The notes below the pieces were generated by a model that was not told where the DNA came from, did not search any database, and saw only the letters and a list, made by a program, of their open reading frames with translations. Positions 1-7,800 of a stretch of 18,126 bases of DNA are shown one piece after another; positions within the stretch are counted from its first letter, which is position 1; every line of letters begins with the position of its first letter. The stretch covers positions 1 through 18,126 of the forward strand of contig JAIDKJ010000249.1 in NCBI GenBank assembly GCA_029051835.1, given 5' to 3'. The stretch is from Paramuribaculum sp. (GTDB lineage Bacteria; Bacteroidota; Bacteroidia; Bacteroidales; Muribaculaceae). Made by a program: the position numbers and the translations under genes.

Positions 1-394
1 GAGCCGGCCGTGCCGCCTCCTCCTCTCACGGTTCAACTATTTATTTATGAGAGCCCTGCAGCCCGGTATCCCTGCCCGATCAACAGGGACGAGGGATGTT
101 GAATTGCATATAGTCCTGTTGGTGCGTCACGTTCAATAGTCGTTCAATCATCTATGCGTTTCAGTATAAACAACAATCCTGACGCGCAAAATGGCTTGCA
201 GCGTCAGCCATAAAAGAACTTAAAAAACTCAAAAAACGCCCCGACGACACCTGCCTCACAGCATTTTTGGCACAAAAATAAAGTGCATTGAGATATTTTT
301 GGGTAATTTTGTTGTTTGAATCTTTGAGCGGAAAGCCTCGGAAAATCCGCCGAACATACTCTACTGTAGTCAATCACGAAATCTTCGAATATAT
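1..394. other. Non-coding leader upstream of dut
   Basis: I see no convincing gene here. In the first frame the + strand is open from the window edge to a stop at 100-102, so bases 1-99 could be the last 33 codons of an upstream gene, but the peptide resembles nothing I recognise. The stretch holds three GTTCAA words (31-36, 131-136, 142-147), a short hairpin TCCCTG/CAGGGA (69-74/84-89) and A-rich runs at 220-237. The right part carries promoter-like boxes for dut. A 70-codon open frame on the - strand (161-373) lacks family features and is judged spurious. Confidence 0.55.
294..311 (+). promoter_or_regulatory. Candidate promoter of the dut operon (two overlapping-style -7 boxes)
   Basis: Two perfect matches to the Bacteroidota -7 element TAnnTTTG lie at 294-301 (TATTTTTG) and 304-311 (TAATTTTG). 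The -33 element is poorly placed: a TTTG at 266-269 is 24 bases before the first box and 34 before the second, instead of about 19-21. Transcription from the second box would leave a 5' leader of about 80 nt before the ATG at 395. It is the only promoter-like site in front of this operon. Confidence 0.45.
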
Positions 395-834
<440 letters not shown>

Positions 835-838
<4 letters not shown>

Positions 839-2592
839 TGAACACCACCCTGACAATGCGCATGGCCGCCCTGCTGGCCGCCATAGCCCTGGGCATCGCA
901 GCCATCGGCGCCCGACAGCGCCACGACCGCAATGCCGAGGCCGACACGCGCAAGGCCGACTACATATTTCTCGAAGGGCAGCGACAGAACCAGACCGGGC
1001 ATCCGGATGCCTACTACGAACTGCTCAAACGCGCCCACGAGCTCGACTCCACCGACAAATACGTAGGCATGGAGCTGGGCTATATGCGCATGAGGCTCGC
1101 CAGGGGCGACAGCGCCGAGATGGCCGAGGGCTACAAGCTCATGGCCGACTATGCCGACTCCAACCCCGACGACTTCTACGGCTGTGTGCTATTTGCCGCC
1201 GTATCGTCGCAGATCGGGCGCAACGACCGCGCGATCGACGTGTGGGGACGGCTCCACAACGCACAGCCCCACCGCCCCGAGCTCACGCTCCGACTGGCCG
1301 AAGCTCTGGCCTCAGAAGGCTCCGACAGCTCACTGGCCAAAGCCGGACTGCTCTACGACTCGCTGTGGATGTCGGAAGGACCGAGCGTACGCCTGGCCCA
1401 GATGATGGTGCAGCTCCACTATCATCAAGGCGACACCGCCGCGATGCTCGCCGACGCACACCGTCTGGTCGACGCCGCTCCCGGAGTGGTCGACTACAAC
1501 ATCTTCGCCGGCAATGTGGAGATGGATCTCGGCGATACCGACTCGGCTCTCGTCTACTTCAACCGCGCCGTAGAGATCGACCCCGGCAGCGGCATAGCCT
1601 ACTATTCGCGCGCCAACTACTACAACGCCACCGGCGACAGTGCGGCCTACGACGCCGACATATTCCGCGCACTCGAACAGGAAAGCCTCGACGTGACCCC
1701 GAAACTACAGATTATCCGCGACTACACCGCATCGCTCTATCAGGACTCCGTGCAGCAGCCGCGCATCGACAAGATGTACCGGCGACTGGTGGAACTGCAT
1801 CCGCATGAAGCCGACGTGCGCAATCTCTACCGCTACTACCTAATAGCGATCAACGACTACGAAGGAGCCGCCGAGCAGTCGTCCTATTCGCTCGACATCA
1901 ACCCCAACGACGAGCGCCAGTGGATAGCGCTGACAAGCCTCTACATGCAGAGCGGACAGATGGAACGCGCTGTCGGCGCGGCTGAACGCGGACGCCACTT
2001 CTTCCCCGAAAATCCCAACCTGCCCATACTCGAAGCCGCCGGACTGACCCAGCTCGAACAATACGACTCGGCGATCGTGATGCTCGGAGTGGCACGCATG
2101 ATCACACCGCCCGACGATACAGAGACACTCAGCGACATAGCCACCGCGCGCGGCGACGCACGATATGCCGCCGGCGATCTCGACAGCGCCTTTTCCGACT
2201 ATTCACAGGCGCTCGCACTGAACCCGGAAAACATGACAGCGCTCAACAACTGCGCCTACTACCTCGCCTGCGAGAACCGCGACCTCGACCGCGCTATGGA
2301 CATGATACTGAAAGTAGTGGCCGCTCGACCCGAGGAAGCCACTTCGCTCGACACCTACGCGTGGGTGCTCTTCATGAAAAAAGATTACGAACAGGCACGC
2401 GAGGCCATTGACAACGCTCTGGCGCACACCGACGATCCGTCGGCCGAACTGTATGAACACGCCGGCGACATCTACTTCATGGACCGCAAGCCTCAGGAAG
2501 CTATCGACTTCTGGAAAAAAGCTCTCGAAATAGATCCAGAGAATGAAACACTTGCCCGCAAAATACGTCTGAAAAATATCTACACCGAATGA
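835..2592 (+). CDS. TPR-repeat protein, probably exported or membrane-anchored
   Basis: 585-residue protein with a hydrophobic N-terminal segment (about residues 8-25, [14 protein letters not shown]), either a signal peptide or an anchor, followed almost entirely by helical tetratricopeptide repeats. Clear repeats include the stretch around residues 443-480 ([20 protein letters not shown]) and one near the C-terminus ([18 protein letters not shown]). Such arrays are protein-binding scaffolds; no catalytic motif is seen. I chose the ATG at 835 because it overlaps the dut stop as ATGA and begins just before the hydrophobic segment. The open frame runs upstream through dut, but only as a shadow. 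A second ATG at 838 is possible. The end overlaps the next gene (ATGA at 2589-2592). Its place between dut and two envelope genes suggests an envelope role, which is inference. Its partner is unknown. Confidence 0.88.
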
Positions 2593-3227
2593 AACGCATC
2601 AGCCTGCCCTCACTCGTAGCCATAATACTCACACTCTCGGCCACGGTAATCCTGGAAGGATGCCGCAGCCACAAGGAGAGCGCCGCTCCGGCCGCATCGC
2701 AATGGACCGCACTCAGCCTGCCGGTGAAGATACGCATCACCGAGCCGCAGAAAGCATCGCTCAGCGGCACGGCCACATTCGAGCGAGGCCGCGCTGTAGG
2801 CCTGTCGTTCAGGATGCTCGGCATGGAGGTGGCTCAGGCCCGCGTCACCGCCGACTCGGCCACTGTGATCGACAAATTCCACAAAAAATATATCAGCGTG
2901 GATCCGTCGGACTTCCTCCGCCGGGCCGGGCTCGACATGACCACACTCCAGAATCTGTTGCTCGGCATCGACGACAAAGCCGCGGCAGCCACCGTCAGAG
3001 GGAGCAACGACGCCATTTCGATCGAACAGACCGATCCCGTCGATACCCCCTACGGAACCATGACGGCGAAAACCGCCTGGCAATCCGAAATAAAGGGCAA
3101 AAACATCAGCGGCACGATCGAATGGGACTTCGGACGGGCGCGCTGGAACGATAACGTCACAACCCGGACACTGACAATACCCGACGGATATAGCGAGGTA
3201 GACCTGACGAAACTGCTTACCCACTAA
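2589..3227 (+). CDS. DUF4292-type putative lipoprotein
   Basis: 212-residue protein with an N-terminal signal ending in a lipobox-like LEGC (Cys near residue 25), so it is probably lipidated and attached to the envelope. The rest is a beta-rich domain (repeated TATFERG, LSFRMLGMEVAQARVTADS, KYISVDPSDF elements) matching my recollection of DUF4292, a family thought to resemble the LolA/LolB lipoprotein-carrier fold. That fold link is family knowledge and not something the sequence shows. The ATG overlaps the preceding stop by ATGA, and its TAA shares one base with the next ATG (TAATG at 3225-3229). Position between a TPR protein and an EnvC-like factor fits a cell-envelope job, but the substrate is unknown. 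Confidence 0.82.
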   Translation: MKRISLPSLVAIILTLSATVILEGCRSHKESAAPAASQWTALSLPVKIRITEPQKASLSGTATFERGRAVGLSFRMLGMEVAQARVTADSATVIDKFHKKYISVDPSDFLRRAGLDMTTLQNLLLGIDDKAAAATVRGSNDAISIEQTDPVDTPYGTMTAKTAWQSEIKGKNISGTIEWDFGRARWNDNVTTRTLTIPDGYSEVDLTKLLTH

Positions 3228-4573
3228 TGAGATCCATCATCACATTTCTTGTAGCCGCAGTCATTGTGGCAGCGACGGCCGACGCCGCGACACAGAAAAA
3301 ACAACGTGCGAAGCGCGATATCAACCGCGTTCGCACCGAACAGCGCGACACGAAACGCGAGATAGCCGAAACCTCTAAAAAAATCACGGCCAACACCCGC
3401 GAAACGAGCCGTCAGCTCGCACGTCTTAACGCACTTTCGGGCGAAATCACAAACACCACGCGCGAAATCGGAAAGATGCAGCAGGGTGTAGACTCCCTCG
3501 ACAGCCGCATAGCAGCCACAGCCGACTCCATAGCCTCGCTGCAAGGCCGGGTGGAAGCCATGCGCCGAACCTATGCCTCGGCGCTGAGAAGCACCCAGGG
3601 GAGCAACGGAGCGATGAACACCCTCGCCTTCATATTCTCCTCCGAAACATTCAGCCACGCATGGCAGAGAGTGCGCTATCTGCAGCGCTTCGGACAGTGG
3701 CGCCGCAACCAGACCGAACGCATCACACGCGCTGCCGACTCACTCGAACTCCACCGCATGGGGCTTGACACTCTACGCCGCGAACGCAGTGTGGCCGTGG
3801 CGCGCATGTCGCTCTCGCAACGCCAGCTTGAGGCGCAGCGCAAGGAAACCGATCAACTGGTGGGCAAGCTGCGAAGCGAAGGATCATCGCTCAAGGCATT
3901 GCTTAAAGAGAAGGAACGCAAAGCCCGCGCGCTCGACAGCGAGCTTGACAAACTGATAGCCGAAGAGCAGCGCCGACGCGAGAAGGAGCAACGCGAGGCC
4001 GAACGCCGCGAAAAAGAAGCGCAACGCAAAGCCGATAAGAACAAGACCACCGGCAAAACCACTACCGACAGCAAAACGACAACCTCGACCACATCGGGAG
4101 GCACTGCGAAAGCCAACGCCACGCCGACAAGCGTTGCCGCCGCCGACCGCGCCCTCACGGGCAGCTTCGAGAGCAACAAGGGACGACTGCTCTTTCCTGT
4201 GGCCGGACGCTACAGAGTGGTACGCGGATTCGGACGCCAGAAACACCCCGAGCTCGAACATGTCGAAACCGACAATTCAGGCATCGACATAGAGGCAGTC
4301 GGAGGAGGCAAAGCCCGCGCGGTGTTCAAAGGACGCGTATCGGAAATCTTCAAGCAGCCCGGCTACGGCACCATCATCATGGTGCGCCACGGCAACTACC
4401 TGACCATCTACGCCAATCTCTCGCATATCGACGTCCACAAAGGGCAGGATGTGGAGGCAGGCCAGTCGCTCGGCACCATCTATCCCGACCCCGACGAGGA
4501 CGACCGCTCGATACTCCACTTCGAGCTGCGCAAAGAGCGCACCAAGCTCAATCCTATGCAGTGGGTGAAATAA
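3227..4573 (+). CDS. EnvC-like murein hydrolase activator (coiled coil plus degenerate LytM/M23 domain)
   Basis: 448-residue periplasmic-type protein. Residues 1-21 form a signal peptide. Residues about 25-250 are a long charged coiled coil (KKQRAKRDINRVRTEQRDTK and many later E/K/R heptads), then a Thr/Ser/Lys-rich low-complexity linker (about 265-305), then a C-terminal LytM domain. EnvC proteins do not cut peptidoglycan; through a LytM domain lacking zinc ligands they switch on N-acetylmuramyl-L-alanine amidases at division. Here the zinc sites are indeed lost: NSGID (N350-D354) where active enzymes have H-x-G-I-D, YANLS (N397) where His is usual, and ILHFE (I429-H431) where HxH is usual. 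So an activator role is favoured over a peptidase. Last gene of the dut operon; no clear terminator follows. Confidence 0.9.
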   Translation: MRSIITFLVAAVIVAATADAATQKKQRAKRDINRVRTEQRDTKREIAETSKKITANTRETSRQLARLNALSGEITNTTREIGKMQQGVDSLDSRIAATADSIASLQGRVEAMRRTYASALRSTQGSNGAMNTLAFIFSSETFSHAWQRVRYLQRFGQWRRNQTERITRAADSLELHRMGLDTLRRERSVAVARMSLSQRQLEAQRKETDQLVGKLRSEGSSLKALLKEKERKARALDSELDKLIAEEQRRREKEQREAERREKEAQRKADKNKTTGKTTTDSKTTTSTTSGGTAKANATPTSVAAADRALTGSFESNKGRLLFPVAGRYRVVRGFGRQKHPELEHVETDNSGIDIEAVGGGKARAVFKGRVSEIFKQPGYGTIIMVRHGNYLTIYANLSHIDVHKGQDVEAGQSLGTIYPDPDEDDRSILHFELRKERTKLNPMQWVK

Positions 4574-4619
4574 CGGCTGACACAGCATCTCGTTACATTC
4601 AGTTTTTGATGCCATGACA

Positions 4620-4655
4620 GTTGTTTTGTCGCAAAAATATCGTAAATTTGCGACA
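4620..4655 (+). promoter_or_regulatory. abiE promoter with overlapping palindromic operator
   Basis: A perfect -7 box TAAATTTG lies at 4643-4650, with a -33-like GTTG at 4620-4623 and 19 bases between them. A 9-bp perfect inverted repeat, TGTCGCAAA (4627-4635) and TTTGCGACA (4647-4655), separated by 11 bases, sits over it; the right arm contains the last four bases of the -7 box. A protein bound here would block the promoter. AbiEi antitoxins are known to repress their own operon by binding inverted repeats in the promoter, so this is the likely autoregulatory site. The predicted leader before the ATG at 4675 is about 20 nt. Confidence 0.62.
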
Positions 4656-4674
4656 GAAACACCCCTGAATTCAG

Positions 4675-5280
4675 ATGCAGTCCCTTGAAGAAAGAATTAT
4701 TACAAGTATATCCAAACGCGGAAGGGGCACGATAGTGTCACCTCTCGATTACGCAGGATATGGCGATTCAAAGGCCGTTCAAAAAGCCTTTGAACGGCTG
4801 ACTGCTTCCCAAAAACTGATAAGGGTGGCACGTGGCATCTATTGTTATCCCAAAATTGACAAGGCTTTGGGATTGGGTGTGCTGTATCCTACTTTTGAGG
4901 AGATTGCCGCCGCTATTGCCCGGCGCGACAAGGCGAAAATTGTACCTACTGGGGTATATGCACTAAATAAGCTCGGTCTGTCAACTCAGTTGCCGATGAA
5001 TGTTGTTTACCTGACGGATGGCTCACCGCGTAAGGTAAGGCTTGACAGGGAAAGGGGTGTCCAGTTCAAGCATACAGCGAAAAAGAATCTGGCATTTCAA
5101 AACGATTTTGCCATGCTTCTCACATTCGCGCTCCGTGAAATCGGAGAGGACAATCTGACATCCGAACAGTTGGCTCATGTGCGAGAGTTGATAAAGACCG
5201 TACCATTTGAAACAATCAAAAAGGATTTTGCCCTTATTCCGGCATGGATCCGCAAAATAATACTTGCATCCTATGAATAA
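4675..5280 (+). CDS. abiEi: AbiEi-type antitoxin / DUF6088 transcriptional regulator
   Basis: 201-residue protein that matches the DUF6088/AbiEi group. The N-terminal part (about 1-60) reads as a winged helix (LEERIITSISKRGRGTIVSP, then AVQKAFERLTASQKLIRVAR and GIYCYPK), and the remainder is the AbiEi-type C-terminal domain (ALNKLGLSTQLPMNVVYLTDG). In type IV systems such a protein counteracts the nucleotidyltransferase toxin without a lasting protein complex and represses its own promoter. The palindrome at 4627-4655 is the expected target. The gene overlaps the toxin gene by 8 bp. Base composition is lower in GC than the dut operon beside it (43% in the one 60-base line I counted, against 62% in dut), in line with lateral acquisition. 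The ATG at 4675 is the only start consistent with the promoter. Confidence 0.85.
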   Translation: MQSLEERIITSISKRGRGTIVSPLDYAGYGDSKAVQKAFERLTASQKLIRVARGIYCYPKIDKALGLGVLYPTFEEIAAAIARRDKAKIVPTGVYALNKLGLSTQLPMNVVYLTDGSPRKVRLDRERGVQFKHTAKKNLAFQNDFAMLLTFALREIGEDNLTSEQLAHVRELIKTVPFETIKKDFALIPAWIRKIILASYE

Positions 5281-6280
5281 GTTTCTGACGCTTACCGAAG
5301 CTCAACGCCGCACTGTATTTGAACAGACGGCGATAAGAATCAAACTCCCCGTCGCCTCTATCGAGAAAGAGTTTTGGGTAACAGAGATGCTCAACATTCT
5401 TTTCTCTCTGCCATACGCTGACAAGATGGTATTCAAGGGTGGCACATCTCTTAGTAAAGTATGGGGTGTTATACGACGGTTTTCGGAGGATATAGACATC
5501 GCGATTGACCGCAGTATGTTCGGGATAGAGAGAGCTATTACTAAGAAACAGTTGAAGAAACTTCGTAAAACCTCCTCCGTATTTGTAAGAGATACACTTG
5601 CCAACGACCTCATAGCTGCGGCAAAAGAGGCGGAATTGAGCGATTTCGTTACCATCAAAGCGGATCCGGATGGTGAAGGGGATGCCACATATCCGGAACC
5701 CCGACAGATTCATATAATCTATAAGTCGGTATTACCCTCCGGCACAAATCCATATCTCCGTGATGAAGTCTTGTTGGAAGTGGGAGCGCGTTCACTGTTT
5801 GAACCTACGGCAAAAGCCAAGATCGAATCATTTGTAACAACAGCCTTCCCGCATCTGACATCAAACGACAATGCGACTCAGGTAGTTGCTGCCGTCGCAG
5901 AAAAGACATTTCTTGAAAAGTCATTTCTTCTGCACGAACTGTTCACAACCAACGGATGCCGGAACGCCAACCGCAAGTCAAGGCATCTTTATGACCTGTA
6001 TAAGATGCTTGAAACTGGTATTGCAGACAGCGCCATTCCAAATGATGAACTATGGGAAACCATACGCCATCATCGGGAAGTGTTCACATCAATCCGAGAT
6101 GTTGACTATACTCCGGATGTTCGCAAACGGATTGTCCTCACTCCCCCTGAAAGCGTCATAGAGGAATGGAAGAACGACTACGACACAATGGTTGCAAACA
6201 TGATCTATGAAGATACAGTCCCGACATTCTCCGACATCATTGCAGGAGCCGCAAAAATCGAAAGCATGTTCAAGGACTGA
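5273..6280 (+). CDS. abiEii: AbiEii/AbiGii-family nucleotidyltransferase toxin
   Basis: 335-residue member of the AbiEii toxin family, DNA-polymerase-beta-like nucleotidyltransferases that stop growth; characterised relatives add nucleotides to tRNA acceptor ends. Motif I is present as KGGTSLSK (residues 55-62) followed by RRFSEDIDIAID, giving the metal-binding D73 and D75. Further family signatures are LLEVGAR (167-173), FLEKSFLLHELFT, and the C-terminal RHLYDLYKM (237-245) with D241. Nothing looks truncated, so the toxin is probably active. I chose the ATG at 5273, which overlaps the antitoxin stop; a TTG three codons upstream is also open but less likely. The family protects against phages in several bacteria (abortive infection). 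A Crp/Fnr-type gene starts 17 bp after the stop. Confidence 0.88.
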   Translation: MNKFLTLTEAQRRTVFEQTAIRIKLPVASIEKEFWVTEMLNILFSLPYADKMVFKGGTSLSKVWGVIRRFSEDIDIAIDRSMFGIERAITKKQLKKLRKTSSVFVRDTLANDLIAAAKEAELSDFVTIKADPDGEGDATYPEPRQIHIIYKSVLPSGTNPYLRDEVLLEVGARSLFEPTAKAKIESFVTTAFPHLTSNDNATQVVAAVAEKTFLEKSFLLHELFTTNGCRNANRKSRHLYDLYKMLETGIADSAIPNDELWETIRHHREVFTSIRDVDYTPDVRKRIVLTPPESVIEEWKNDYDTMVANMIYEDTVPTFSDIIAGAAKIESMFKD

Positions 6281-6297
6281 CTCCAACACCTAAAGAT

Positions 6298-6897
6298 ATG
6301 GCGCAGCTGAACGACTTTATGACGAAGATTGACCTGTCAGTGCTGCATGCTTATGTTGTGTCTTATGGCAAGAGCGTCGTATATGCCAAGGGAGAGGGAA
6401 TTGTTCAGCAGGGTTACCGGTGCCGTTACGTTGGCATCGTCAAGTCGGGATATTTCAAATATGTGGCCATCAATTCTAAAGGACAAGAAATAGTAACAGG
6501 CTTCTCTTTCGAAGGCGAAGTTGTCACGGATTATGTGCATGGATTCCTGTTCGACCGGCCTTCGCTAACCTCTATTGTCTCGGGATGCGATGCCGAGATT
6601 ATGCGAGTGTCGGTCGATGATGTACGCCACCATCTCAGGGAGCGGAATCCCGACTTTATTGCCGACGCATCCTCCAATCTGTTACAGGAGGCTTATTGCC
6701 GTTATCTGAACATGCTCGTAAAAACACCGACAGAACGCTTCCATGAACTTGTTTCCCGCTATCCCTGCATTACACACAATCTGCCCATTCAGGAGGTCGC
6801 CTCCTATTTAGGCATCTCACGCCGTCAGTTGCACCGCATCCGGGAGGCTGAAAGTGTCGCCGACATCTCCGACAAGAAAAATATATCTCCGCACTGA
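6298..6897 (+). CDS. Crp/Fnr-family transcriptional regulator
   Basis: 199-residue protein with a cyclic-nucleotide-binding-type beta barrel (about residues 20-120; KGEGIVQQGYRCRYVGIVKS, then GFSFEGEVVTDY) and a C-terminal helix-turn-helix (about 165-187; IQEVASYLGISRRQLHRIRE). There is no cysteine cluster of the FNR iron-sulphur type, and the cAMP-contact arginine/serine pattern of true Crp is not evident, so the ligand is unknown. It begins 17 bp after the toxin gene, with no terminator between, so it is probably co-transcribed with abiE. The next gene is separated by a palindrome at 6930-6952, a reasonable target for this or another regulator. GC is intermediate (about 50% in one counted line), like abiE and unlike the flanking operons. 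Confidence 0.85.
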   Translation: MAQLNDFMTKIDLSVLHAYVVSYGKSVVYAKGEGIVQQGYRCRYVGIVKSGYFKYVAINSKGQEIVTGFSFEGEVVTDYVHGFLFDRPSLTSIVSGCDAEIMRVSVDDVRHHLRERNPDFIADASSNLLQEAYCRYLNMLVKTPTERFHELVSRYPCITHNLPIQEVASYLGISRRQLHRIREAESVADISDKKNISPH

Positions 6898-6929
6898 TTT
6901 CATGCCCTGATGGGACATTTGTCACATCG

Positions 6930-6952
6930 AATTACAATTCTTGATTGTAATT
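6930..6952 (+). promoter_or_regulatory. 23-bp palindrome with -7 box before the SDR gene
   Basis: A perfect inverted repeat with 9-bp arms, AATTACAAT (6930-6938) and ATTGTAATT (6944-6952), and a 5-bp centre. The right arm runs into a perfect -7 box TAATTTTG (6948-6955). No good -33 TTTG is present at 19-21 bases (the nearest is at 6918-6921, 26 bases away), as might be expected for an activated promoter. The box ends only 4 bases before the ATG at 6960. A short palindrome GACATTTGTC lies just upstream (6914-6923). Confidence 0.5.
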
Positions 6953-6959
6953 TTGTGTG

Positions 6960-7646
6960 ATGAATATCTTAATAATAGGTGCCACTTCCGGCATAGGCGA
7001 ATCTCTATACAGCCATTATGTAGCAGATGGTTGTAACGTCGCGATCATGGGGCGTCGAAAAGAATTGCTCGAAAAATTGTCTTCCGGCAATCCATCGACA
7101 ACATTACCTCTCGCAGTTGACATCTCTGATTGTACAGCTTTTGAAAGTTCCTTCAAAGAAGTCATCGAACGGTTTAATCAAATTGACATTGCCATTATTT
7201 GTGCAAGTATAGGCGATATAAATCCATCATTGGAAATTTCGCAAGAACTCGATACTCTTGCAACAAATATCGTAGGATGGACGAATGTAATTGATACTTT
7301 ATACCATTACTTTGAAGAGCAAGGACAAGGTCATATTGTATCCATTACTTCCATTGGAGGTTTGCAACCGACGCCCATTGCCCCGTCATACAGCGCAAGT
7401 AAAGCTTTTCAAATCAACTACACCAAGTCTTTGCAGGCAAAAGCAAAGAAGTCGCACTTATGTATAACAGAAATCAGACCGGGGTTGGTAAATACCCGAA
7501 TGGCCAAAGGCGAAGGCCTATTTTGGGTTATGCCGGTTGAAACTGTCGTAAAACAGATTATTCGAGGTATTGAGAAAAAACGGAAGCTGTGTATTGTGAC
7601 GAAACGTTGGCGTTTGCTCAATTTTATTGCAAAGCACCTCATGTAA
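6960..7646 (+). CDS. Short-chain dehydrogenase/reductase (SDR family)
   Basis: 228-residue classical-type SDR that would oxidise or reduce a small substrate with NAD(H) or NADP(H). The cofactor glycine motif is GATSGIG (near residues 7-13), with Arg residues after strand 2 (MGRRKE) that favour NADP(H). The active-site Ser lies in SITSIGG and the YxxxK pair in YSASK. The usual NNAG is CASIG here, a departure from the family norm. The substrate cannot be told. I chose the ATG at 6960 over the GTG one codon upstream; the fold needs this N-terminus, so no later start is possible. This is the most AT-rich gene in the window (38% GC in one counted 60-base line), even lower than the abiE genes beside it, suggesting a separate origin. 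The hairpin at 7731-7765 terminates it. Confidence 0.9.
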   Translation: MNILIIGATSGIGESLYSHYVADGCNVAIMGRRKELLEKLSSGNPSTTLPLAVDISDCTAFESSFKEVIERFNQIDIAIICASIGDINPSLEISQELDTLATNIVGWTNVIDTLYHYFEEQGQGHIVSITSIGGLQPTPIAPSYSASKAFQINYTKSLQAKAKKSHLCITEIRPGLVNTRMAKGEGLFWVMPVETVVKQIIRGIEKKRKLCIVTKRWRLLNFIAKHLM

Positions 7647-7730
7647 CGCATATTCACATAGCCTGTAGCATTTCGGCTTGGGCATCTGCACCGTGTGTCT
7701 TTGCACACCAATACATCCGGATATTAAACG

Positions 7731-7765
7731 ACCTGGCCGCGACTTGCCGTAAGTCGCGGCCAGGT
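7731..7765. terminator. Strong bidirectional terminator hairpin
   Basis: A perfect 15-bp stem, ACCTGGCCGCGACTT (7731-7745) and AAGTCGCGGCCAGGT (7751-7765), closes on a 5-base loop GCCGT. It lies between two convergent genes, the SDR gene ending at 7646 and hppA ending at 7801. T-rich sequence follows on the + strand (TGTTGTTAT), and on the - strand the exit reads CGTTTAATAT. Both U-tracts are weak, but the stem is very stable and the location fits a shared terminator. Confidence 0.8.
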
Positions 7766-7800
7766 TGTTGTTATCTGTATTGCTGTAGGCCGGCAGGCGC

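Noticed and set aside
1..34. 34-base element starting GAGCCG and ending CGGTTC, like group II intron domain V
   Set aside because: Length and ends match domain V, but the middle does not pair as domain V requires and a competing hairpin (CCGTG/CACGG) is better. No intron-encoded reverse transcriptase is visible in the window, so I treat it as coincidence.
26..60. Possible tRNA T-arm (GGTTCAACT)
   Set aside because: The flanking bases do not form the 5-bp T stem, and no acceptor or anticodon arm can be placed.
191..211. Hairpin ATGGCT/AGCCAT as a terminator
   Set aside because: Six-base stem without a T-run on the + strand and with only TTT on the - strand. No upstream gene is known to need it.
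161..373. 70-codon open frame on the - strand in the left leader
   Set aside because: No recognisable domain, no signal or membrane pattern, and it covers the A-rich and promoter-like sequence of dut. Judged a chance frame.
4583..4613. Terminator after the EnvC-like gene (GCATC...GATGC)
   Set aside because: Only a 5-bp stem with a long loop and no T-run after it. Too weak to call.
4574..7800. Direct repeats or an attachment site marking the ends of the accessory block
   Set aside because: I compared the two joints by eye and found no convincing shared repeat, integrase or tRNA end. A computed repeat search could still find a short one.
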